NCBI GenBank assembly: GCA_902472795.1
Contig: CABROZ010000016.1
Location: 1 to 29,065 of the forward strand
Direction: 5' to 3'
Origin: an uncultured Bacteroides sp.
GTDB lineage: Bacteria; Bacteroidota; Bacteroidia; Bacteroidales; Bacteroidaceae
Length of the DNA stretch: 29,065 nt
A program made the position numbers and the translations under genes. Below, piece after piece: positions 16,979 through 23,525 of the stretch. The notes under the pieces are model-generated. The model saw only the letters and a list, made by a program, of their open reading frames with translations, was not told the DNA's origin and searched no databases. Each line of letters opens with the position of its first letter. The stretch's first letter is position 1.

Positions 16979-19453
16979 TCACTTCACTTCCAGCGTCAGT
17001 TTTCCAGCCTTCACACCTTTAGCCTTGGCTTCGAACACCAGATTGCCCGATTCGGCTCCACTTTGTACAATAGCTGTCAGCTGACCGCTGAAGGCATGCA
17101 TACGGGGCAGATGGAAAAGATCGAGGCAGGTGGCATCGCCATTGGCAGCAGCACGGAAACTTCCCGCTCCTTTCACCGTGAAAGACACCAGACGGTCGTC
17201 GGCCGGACAAAGATTGCCATCCTTGTCCACCACACGAACCGTGATATAAGCCAAATCCTTGCCATCGGCCGAAAGCGTCATGCGGTCGGCCACCACTTCC
17301 AGATGATGAGGCTTGCCTGCTGTGCGTACCGTCTTTTCTTCCACCTTCTTGCCACTGTTATCGTAGGCCACTACTTTCAGTTCGCCCGGCTCGTAAGGCA
17401 CGTCTGTCCACATCAACCGGTAACGGCGCTGCAACCACAACGAATCCTTTCCCTGCAAGGCACGAGCCTCATCAGCTGTCAGTTTTCGCTGCTTGCCGTA
17501 GCTTTTACCGTTTACAAACAGTTCGGCCTCGGGATAATTGGTGTAAACAAAGACCGGTGTGTTCTCTCCTTCACGTCCCGGCCACGTCCAATGAGGCAGT
17601 ACGTGCAGCGTATTGTCCCGCTTGTTCCAGATGCTGCGATACAGGTAGTAACGGTCTTTAGGCAGACTGGCCAGGTCGATGATGCCAAACACCGAGCTAT
17701 GGCTGGGCCAAGCATCTGTATCGTAAGGCGAGGGTTCGCCCAAGTAGTCGAAACCCGTCCAAACAAATTGTCCCAGCGTCCAGTCGTAATCGTCGGCCAA
17801 AGCAAAGTCTTCGTCGGGCACGTTCGACCACGAACAGGCCTCCAGGTCGTAACCCGACGACTGATGGTCGTCGTACATAGCCTGCTTCTTCAGTTCGGCC
17901 GGGAACTTATAGACTCCACGCGAGCTGACAGTGGATGCCGTTTCGGAGCCAAGCACCAAATTCTGAGGAAGTTTCTCGTAAGACTCCACATAGCGGTGAG
18001 TACGGTAATTCAGTCCCGGCACATCGAGCATGGCCGCAAAGCCATTGGCCAGCACACAGGAAACCTGATCCATACCGCACGTCACAGGGCGTGTCGGATC
18101 CTCGCGATGACAAATGTCCTGCAGGAATGAAGCCACCTTGTAGCCTTCAGGACTGCATTGCGTAGGCACTTCGTTTCCGATGCTCCACATCACCACGCTG
18201 GGATGGTTGCGATACTGGCGAAGCATGTTGACCATATCCTTCTCGGCCCACTCCTTGAAGAAGCGGTGATAGCCGTTTTCGCATTTGGCAATGTCCCACT
18301 CGTCAAACGGTTCCACCATCATCATAAAGCCCATTTCGTCGCAAAGTTCGACCAGCTCCGGCGCAGGCATGTTGTGCGACGTACGGATGGCATCACATCC
18401 CATATCTTTCAGCAGTGTCAGTTGCCGGCGAAGAGCAGCTACATTGACAGCAGCCCCCAGCGGGCCAAGGTCGTGATGATTGCATACCCCCTGGAACTTG
18501 CGATGCTGGCCATTCAGGAAGAAGCCTTTGTCGGCCACTAACTCAATGCTGCGGATGCCGAAACGGGTTGTATATTCGTCGGTCTGCTGCCCATCGACAT
18601 AAATCTTCGAGACGGCTTTATATAAATAAGGTGTTTCGGGACTCCACAAGCGGGGAGCATCGACCAGAAAATTCTGTTCGAAAGGCTGACCGTGGTTAAT
18701 CTTCATCGTATTGTCCTTAGATGCCACCACTTCACCGTCCGGAGAAAGAATCTGGGTCAAGATACGAACATTCTTCATCCCAGCTCCTTCGACAGTTGTC
18801 TTCAGACAAACAGAAGCATATTCGGCAGAGACGTGCGGGGTTGTCAGTTGAGTACCCCACACGGGTACATGCACTGCCTCGGTGGCCACTACGCGTACAT
18901 TCCTGTAAATGCCGGCTCCCGGATACCAGCGGGATGACTGCGGACGATTTTCAAGACGAACAGCCAGTTGGTTCTTTGCTCCCTCTTTATTTAAATAAGG
19001 TGTAACATCGCAATGAAACGAATTGTAACCGCACGGCCAGAAGCAGACTTCCTGTCCGTTGACATACACACGAGCCTCGCTCATGGCGCCATCGAATACC
19101 AGCGACACCTGCTTGCCAGCCGGAGCCTCGAACGTAGTCCGATACCACCCTACCCCGACATACGGCAAACCGCCTGTACGTCCGGTCTTTACCGAAGCCG
19201 CAGTTTCCAGATTCTGGGTAACGGCCACTTCCTGCAAGTCGTGACTGCGGTCGAAAGGACCGTAAATAGCCCAGTCGTGAGGCACGGTCACAGCCTCCCA
19301 CTGCTTGTCGTCAAAGTCAGGCTTCATGGCATCGGCCACATCGCCCTTCATAAATTTCCACCCTTTTTCCAATAAGGTTTCCGTTCGCTGCTGCGCCGTA
19401 GCCATCCAAGCCAGCAATGCGCAACATAAAGTCATCAATAATCTTCGGTTCAT
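16979..19453 (-). CDS. GH2 beta-galactosidase, periplasmic
   Basis: The 824-residue product has a Sec signal (LCCALLAWMATAQ) without a lipobox, so it is probably periplasmic. It shows the GH2 order: N-terminal sugar-binding jelly roll (VPHDWAIYGPFDR, then VGVGWYRTTFEAP, SSRWYPGAGIYRNV), Ig-like domain, and TIM barrel from about 310 (GVCNHHDLGPLGAAVN, IRTSHNMPAPEL). The acid/base is Glu428 in WSIGNEV and the nucleophile Glu504 in LGSETAST. C-terminal Ig-like/DUF4982-type domains follow (VFVYTNYPEAELFVNGKSYG, then ITVRVVDKDGNLCPADD). It should release galactose from beta-galacto-oligosaccharides made by GH53; other GH2 activities cannot be excluded. ATG lies 11 bp after the GH53 stop, so the two form an operon. 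Confidence 0.92.
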   Translation of the reverse strand: MNRRLLMTLCCALLAWMATAQQRTETLLEKGWKFMKGDVADAMKPDFDDKQWEAVTVPHDWAIYGPFDRSHDLQEVAVTQNLETAASVKTGRTGGLPYVGVGWYRTTFEAPAGKQVSLVFDGAMSEARVYVNGQEVCFWPCGYNSFHCDVTPYLNKEGAKNQLAVRLENRPQSSRWYPGAGIYRNVRVVATEAVHVPVWGTQLTTPHVSAEYASVCLKTTVEGAGMKNVRILTQILSPDGEVVASKDNTMKINHGQPFEQNFLVDAPRLWSPETPYLYKAVSKIYVDGQQTDEYTTRFGIRSIELVADKGFFLNGQHRKFQGVCNHHDLGPLGAAVNVAALRRQLTLLKDMGCDAIRTSHNMPAPELVELCDEMGFMMMVEPFDEWDIAKCENGYHRFFKEWAEKDMVNMLRQYRNHPSVVMWSIGNEVPTQCSPEGYKVASFLQDICHREDPTRPVTCGMDQVSCVLANGFAAMLDVPGLNYRTHRYVESYEKLPQNLVLGSETASTVSSRGVYKFPAELKKQAMYDDHQSSGYDLEACSWSNVPDEDFALADDYDWTLGQFVWTGFDYLGEPSPYDTDAWPSHSSVFGIIDLASLPKDRYYLYRSIWNKRDNTLHVLPHWTWPGREGENTPVFVYTNYPEAELFVNGKSYGKQRKLTADEARALQGKDSLWLQRRYRLMWTDVPYEPGELKVVAYDNSGKKVEEKTVRTAGKPHHLEVVADRMTLSADGKDLAYITVRVVDKDGNLCPADDRLVSFTVKGAGSFRAAANGDATCLDLFHLPRMHAFSGQLTAIVQSGAESGNLVFEAKAKGVKAGKLTLEVK

Positions 19454-19464
19454 ATTTATTCCTG

Positions 19465-20640
19465 TTATTCTTTAAACCCATCCATGATTACAGTCGGCCG
19501 ACCATCTTCGGTAAACGCGCCCAACCGGTATTGGCTTGGCTTGCATTCGGGCTCCCAATAGAATACCCCCTTGCACTTACCTTCTGTATTCTCACGGCAT
19601 TCTTTGATAAGAAGAGCCAGCTGCTTCTTGCCCTGTTGCAATACGGCATCGCTTGCCAGACGTCCTTGCTCGTCGGCACACTCCATACCCGTTTCTACAA
19701 TCATCACATCGCATCCGTAACGGGAACTTACCTTCTTAATATTGGCAATACAATCTGTAATCGTTTTTTCTGCCGTATATTCGGGATGCTCCTGCATGGT
19801 CCAGTAAGGATAGATCGACATACCTATCATATCCCATTTCCCGCCGTTCTTCTTCAACTCGTCAAAGAACCAGGTATAAAGTCCGTTATCATACCCATTG
19901 TCTAAATGAACAATGACAATGGCCTGCGGGAAAACCGCCTTTACGGCATCATAACCTGTATTCACAAAAGCGGCCAGATTGGCCCAGTTAGCCCGATATT
20001 TTATCTCGGTCGATGTCGTATTCGACTCTTTCACATCGCACGCACGGATGTCATACGAAGCTCCGCTCAGCGAAGCATCTTCGTCCCACAACATGCCCGG
20101 ACGGATTTCGTTTCCTACCTGTACCCACTTCGGAGTAACTCCGGCCGCTTTCAATGCGTTCAGCACTTCGGTCGTATGGTCCGCCAACGCCTTCTTCAGT
20201 TCGTTTATCCCCAAACCCTTCCATGAAGCAGGCTTATGCTGCTGGCCGGGATCGGCCCACCAGTCGCTATAATGGAAATCGACCATGACATCCATATCCA
20301 GATTGTGAGCCCGTTTGGCCTTCACCACCAGATCTTCCGTGTTGCACCAGTTACCATGCTCCTTCGGATCGACCCATACACGCAAGCGGATGGCATTAAG
20401 CCCATATTCCTTCATCAAGGCCGTACATTCACGTGCCTCTCCGGCCTGATTCTTAAAGACATGTCCCTGACTCTCCATTTCGGTCACCCAACCGATATCT
20501 GCTCCCTTGGCAAAATCTTTGTTATCGACGGCTGTAACGCCCTCTTCTTTTTCCTCTTTATTGTTCGAACTACTGCTTCCACATGATGGAAACAAAAACA
20601 TGGCTCCCAATACCAAACTGATAAAATGAATGTGCTTCAT
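19465..20640 (-). CDS. GH53 endo-beta-1,4-galactanase lipoprotein
   Basis: The 391-residue product starts at ATG 20640 (KHIHFISLVLGAMFLFPSC) and has a relaxed lipobox with Cys20, followed by a Ser/Asn/Glu linker. Family GH53 motifs are complete: KGADIGWVTEMESQG, IRLRVWVDP, DFHYSDWWADPGQQ, WVQVGNEIRPGMLW with acid/base Glu178, and IVETGM with nucleophile Glu316. GH53 enzymes cut the beta-1,4-galactan backbone found in type I arabinogalactan and pectin side chains. Surface exposure is likely but not certain. An upstream in-frame TTG at 20673 overlaps a -7-like element and is rejected. In B. thetaiotaomicron a GH53-GH2 pair lies in a galactan locus; here it is next to a starch-type Sus locus. 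Confidence 0.94.
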   Translation of the reverse strand: MKHIHFISLVLGAMFLFPSCGSSSSNNKEEKEEGVTAVDNKDFAKGADIGWVTEMESQGHVFKNQAGEARECTALMKEYGLNAIRLRVWVDPKEHGNWCNTEDLVVKAKRAHNLDMDVMVDFHYSDWWADPGQQHKPASWKGLGINELKKALADHTTEVLNALKAAGVTPKWVQVGNEIRPGMLWDEDASLSGASYDIRACDVKESNTTSTEIKYRANWANLAAFVNTGYDAVKAVFPQAIVIVHLDNGYDNGLYTWFFDELKKNGGKWDMIGMSIYPYWTMQEHPEYTAEKTITDCIANIKKVSSRYGCDVMIVETGMECADEQGRLASDAVLQQGKKQLALLIKECRENTEGKCKGVFYWEPECKPSQYRLGAFTEDGRPTVIMDGFKE

Positions 20641-20670
20641 AGCGAATTTATTTAATGAATAAGAAAAATT

Positions 20671-20678
20671 CAAAGATA
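20671..20678 (-). promoter_or_regulatory. possible second -7 element for GH53
   Basis: The minus-strand sequence TATCTTTG matches TAnnTTTG and would give a leader of about 25 nt. It lacks a properly spaced -33 element and does not share the 65-66 bp operator spacing, so it is the weaker candidate. Confidence 0.35.
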
Positions 20679-20713
20679 GTGAAATCTTTCACAAACCCCT
20701 CTGCTATTTACTA

Positions 20714-20721
20714 CAAAAATA
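20714..20721 (-). promoter_or_regulatory. -7 element for GH53-GH2 operon
   Basis: The minus-strand sequence TATTTTTG matches TAnnTTTG; no good -33 element is visible. Its centre is 65 bp from the centre of the palindrome at 20776-20789. It predicts a leader of about 70 nt. Confidence 0.5.
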
Positions 20722-20775
20722 TAAAAACTCACAACCATACAGTCGCCCATAGCAAAGAGGCTCCAAGTCAATCTA

Positions 20776-20789
20776 TGCAATCGTTTGCA
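20776..20789. promoter_or_regulatory. putative LacI-family operator shared by GH53 and lacI promoters
   Basis: TGCAATCGTTTGCA is the exact reverse complement of the susC-upstream site (16434-16447). It lies midway between two divergent TATTTTTG elements, each 65 bp away centre to centre, suggesting control of both directions including autoregulation. Confidence 0.75.
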
Positions 20790-20843
20790 AAAACAGATAA
20801 TCCGATAAAACTCAATACTTAAAACTTTTTCTACCGATTCCTC

Positions 20844-20851
20844 TATTTTTG
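20844..20851 (+). promoter_or_regulatory. operator-linked -7 element for lacI
   Basis: TATTTTTG matches TAnnTTTG and mirrors the minus-strand element at 20714-20721 about the central operator. It has no clear -33 element. It would give a leader of about 80 nt. Confidence 0.5.
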
Positions 20852-20885
20852 CAGTAAAAATAAGAGAATCGTACGTTATTTACCA

Positions 20886-20917
20886 TTTGGGCAGACAACA
20901 AATATTGCCTACCTTTG
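20886..20917 (+). promoter_or_regulatory. complete promoter for lacI
   Basis: TTTG (20886-20889), a 20-bp spacer and TACCTTTG (20910-20917) match the full Bacteroidetes -33/-7 promoter. It ends 20 bp before the lacI ATG. This could supply basal regulator independent of the operator. Confidence 0.7.
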
Positions 20918-20937
20918 GACGGAAAAGACCTATACTT

Positions 20938-21942
20938 ATGAACAAACCTCAAATCACCATCAAAGACATTGCACGCGCACTGAATGTTTCTCCGTCAACC
21001 GTGTCCAGAGCCTTAAAGGACAACCCAGACATCAGCCAGGAGACACGCGACCTGATACACGCCTATGCAGCCGAGCATAATTATAAGCCCAACACCCAGG
21101 CCGTGAACCTTCGGGCAGGACGAAGCAATACGATAGGCGTCATCGTTCCGCAAATGGTACATCACTTCTTCTCGTGCGTGCTGAGCGGCATTGAGCAAGC
21201 CGCCTCGGAAGCCGGATATAACGTACTTGTAGCCCAAAGCAACGAATCGTACGAACAGGAAGTTAAGATTATACATTCATTCCTTGCCGCCCGTGTTTGT
21301 GGTGTCATCGCTTCGCTGGCCAAAAACACCTCGCACTACGAACACTATCAGGAGTTGCTGGAAAACAATATACCCATCGTCTTCTACGACCGCATCTGTA
21401 CGGAACTGAATACCGAACGAGTAGTGGTAGATGACTATGCCGGTTCGTTTGCTGCCGTAGAATACATGATTCAAACCGGATGCAAACGAATTCTATTTTA
21501 CAGTTCTTCTCCACATCTGGAAATTACGAAAAACCGCAAAAACGGCTATCTGGATGCCATGAAGAAATATCACATCCCGGTAGATGACAGTATGATAAAG
21601 CTATGTGACACCCGCGAACACGCCATCGCCATCACCCCCGACCTGCTGGAATCGGAAAAACGTCCCGACGGCTTCTTCGCCATCAACGACGAAACAGCGT
21701 CGGGCATCCTGTATGCCTGCAAACTGGTAGGAGTGAAGGTCCCTGACGAAGTTTCGATTTGCGGATTCACCGACGGAGCCATTGCACAAAACACCGACCC
21801 TAAACTGACAACCGTAGGCCAACATGGCGAAGAAGTAGGGAAAAGTGCTTTCAGCATTCTGACCAACAAACTGGAAGGCAATGAAAAACGAAGTAACAAA
21901 ATTGTCAGGACCAACCTGATTATCAGAGGCACCACCAAATAG
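20938..21942 (+). CDS. LacI-family transcriptional regulator of the PUL
   Basis: The 334-residue product begins NKPQITIKDIARALNVSPSTVSRALKD, a full LacI/GalR helix-turn-helix with recognition helix SPSTVSRAL. The hinge KPNTQAVNLRAGRS is followed by a periplasmic-binding-protein-like effector domain (TIGVIVPQMVHHFFSCVLSGI, then PDGFFAINDETASGILYACK, VSICGFTDG). It should bind CG-centred palindromes and respond to a sugar such as maltose or a galactoside. ATG 20938 is used; a TTG at 20887 lies within the -33 element. It is the first gene of a lacI-MFS unit. The sites it probably recognises are at 8712, 16434 and 20776. LacI-family proteins are mostly repressors, but site positions here suggest activation. 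Confidence 0.93.
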   Translation: MNKPQITIKDIARALNVSPSTVSRALKDNPDISQETRDLIHAYAAEHNYKPNTQAVNLRAGRSNTIGVIVPQMVHHFFSCVLSGIEQAASEAGYNVLVAQSNESYEQEVKIIHSFLAARVCGVIASLAKNTSHYEHYQELLENNIPIVFYDRICTELNTERVVVDDYAGSFAAVEYMIQTGCKRILFYSSSPHLEITKNRKNGYLDAMKKYHIPVDDSMIKLCDTREHAIAITPDLLESEKRPDGFFAINDETASGILYACKLVGVKVPDEVSICGFTDGAIAQNTDPKLTTVGQHGEEVGKSAFSILTNKLEGNEKRSNKIVRTNLIIRGTTK

Positions 21943-22003
21943 TCGTTCCTCGGAAATCTGTTTCGGACAACATCCAACTAAAATACAATTAACAACAAAT
22001 ATC

Positions 22004-23368
22004 ATGAAAGCAATACCAGACTTGAGTTTTTGGAAGCTGTGGAATATCAGCTTTGGTTTCTTCGGCGTACAAATAGCCTACGCCCTTCAAAGCGCCAACA
22101 TCAGCCGCATCTTTTCTACGCTGGGCGCCGACCCGCATTCCCTGAGTTATTTCTGGATACTGCCCCCGCTGGCCGGTATCATTGTTCAGCCGCTGGTAGG
22201 AGCCGCGAGCGATCGTACCTGGACACGCTTCGGTCGCCGTATCCCCTATCTGTTTATAGGCTCACTCATAGCCGTGCTTGTCATGTGCCTGCTCCCCAAT
22301 GCAGGAAGCTTCGGCATGGAGGTCGGCACGGCCATGATCTTCGGCCTCTTCTCGCTCATGTTCCTTGACACATCCATCAACATGGCTATGCAACCTTTCA
22401 AAATGATGGTCGGCGACATGGTAAACGAAAAACAGAAAGGACTGGCTTACTCCATCCAGAGCTTCCTCTGCAACGCAGGCAGTCTGGTCGGTTACCTGTT
22501 CCCCTTCATCTTTGCTTGGATCGGCATACAGAACACAGCACCACAAGGTGTCATCCCCGACTCGGTCATCTATTCCTTTTATATCGGAGCTGTCATCCTG
22601 ATTCTTTGCGTCATCTACACGACTGTCAAAGTAAAAGAAATGCCCCCCAGGGAATATGCCGAATACCATGGCATCAGCGAAAACGAAAAGAAAGAAAAAA
22701 ACAACATGCTGAAACTGTTGGTCAAAGCTCCTAAAGCCTTTTGGACCGTAGGTTTGGTACAATTCTTCTGCTGGTTTGCATTCATGTTCATGTGGACTTA
22801 TACCAACGGCAGTATAGCTTACAACGTATTCGATGCTCCCACAACCGAAACCGTAGTGGATGGCGTAACAAAAGTGTTGCTCGACACCACCAGCCTGCAA
22901 TATCAGGAAGCAGCCAACTGGGTAGGAGTTCTTTTTGCCGTACAGGCAATCGGATCGGTACTATGGGCCATCTGTATTCCCATGTTCAAGAACCGCCACA
23001 CCATCTATTCGCTCAGTCTTGTGTTAGGAGGCATCGGTTTCATCTCGACCTATTTCATCCATAACCAGTACATGCTGTTCATCTCGTTTATTCTGATCGG
23101 CTGTGCCTGGGCCGCCATGCTGGCAATTCCCTTTACCATCCTGACCAACTCGTTAAGCGGCGGACACATGGGTACTTATTTAGGATTGTTCAACGGCACT
23201 ATCTGCATTCCACAAATCGTAGCCGCTGCCTTGGGAGGTACCATCCTGTCTCTGTTTACACCCGAAGGCAGCCTGCCACCCGAAATCAATATGCTTGTCA
23301 CAGCCGGTGTCATGCTGCTCATAGGATCCGCTTGCGTCTTTATCATCAAAGAAGGAAAAGACAACTGA
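22004..23368 (+). CDS. MFS sugar transporter, probably maltose/oligosaccharide importer
   Basis: The 454-residue product has about 12 membrane helices, with the cytoplasmic loop DRTWTRFGRRIPYLFIGSL matching the MFS motif A region as found in GPH/SLC45-like sugar transporters. The N-terminus, LSFWKLWNISFGFFGVQIAYALQSANISRIF, is characteristic of the Bacteroidetes transporters that sit beside LacI regulators and GH65 enzymes. It should carry di- or oligosaccharides from periplasm to cytoplasm. It follows lacI after 61 bp with no strong terminator between, so the two are probably cotranscribed. The substrate is inferred from context: maltose is favoured, but galactobiose is possible given the GH53-GH2 neighbours. 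Confidence 0.88.
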   Translation: MKAIPDLSFWKLWNISFGFFGVQIAYALQSANISRIFSTLGADPHSLSYFWILPPLAGIIVQPLVGAASDRTWTRFGRRIPYLFIGSLIAVLVMCLLPNAGSFGMEVGTAMIFGLFSLMFLDTSINMAMQPFKMMVGDMVNEKQKGLAYSIQSFLCNAGSLVGYLFPFIFAWIGIQNTAPQGVIPDSVIYSFYIGAVILILCVIYTTVKVKEMPPREYAEYHGISENEKKEKNNMLKLLVKAPKAFWTVGLVQFFCWFAFMFMWTYTNGSIAYNVFDAPTTETVVDGVTKVLLDTTSLQYQEAANWVGVLFAVQAIGSVLWAICIPMFKNRHTIYSLSLVLGGIGFISTYFIHNQYMLFISFILIGCAWAAMLAIPFTILTNSLSGGHMGTYLGLFNGTICIPQIVAAALGGTILSLFTPEGSLPPEINMLVTAGVMLLIGSACVFIIKEGKDN

Positions 23369-23417
23369 TTAATACCAGATTCACCGCACACTCCGCCTGA
23401 CCACGGTGAACAAAACG

Positions 23418-23485
23418 CATCGCGCTGCCGGAAAACTTCGTGGAAAAAACCCCACATTGTTTTCCGACAGTGCGATGTTTTTTCA
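23418..23485 (+). terminator. strong intrinsic terminator between MFS and GH65
   Basis: A 19-bp stem forms between 23418-23436 and 23459-23477, with two G-U pairs and no mismatch, and is followed by TTTTTT. Inside the loop GTGG and CCAC could pair further. A smaller TTCACCG/CGGTGAA hairpin (23380-23410) lies just upstream. Confidence 0.75.
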
Positions 23486-23495
23486 TTTTATTTCA

Positions 23496-23503
23496 TATCT
23501 TTA
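23496..23503 (+). promoter_or_regulatory. possible -7 element for GH65
   Basis: TATCTTTA differs from TAnnTTTG only in the last base and lies about 22 bp before the GH65 ATG, after the terminator. No operator palindrome is found 65 bp upstream. Confidence 0.35.
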
Positions 23504-23525
23504 CGCCAACAACCATAAAAATACC

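Noticed and set aside
16826..18130. 434-codon open frame on the plus strand
   Set aside because: Antisense to GH2 over most of its length and passes through a terminator hairpin; no recognisable domain.
20641..20673. Upstream TTG start for GH53
   Set aside because: It would put extra residues before a good lipoprotein signal and overlaps a -7-like element.
23433..23446. Possible operator 65 bp upstream of the GH65 -7 candidate
   Set aside because: The sequence has a CG at the right place but does not match the palindrome arms and lies inside the terminator stem-loop.
23406..23525. N-terminal extension of GH65 by 40 codons
   Set aside because: It would be translated through the strong terminator hairpin; the ATG at 23526 fits the family N-terminus.
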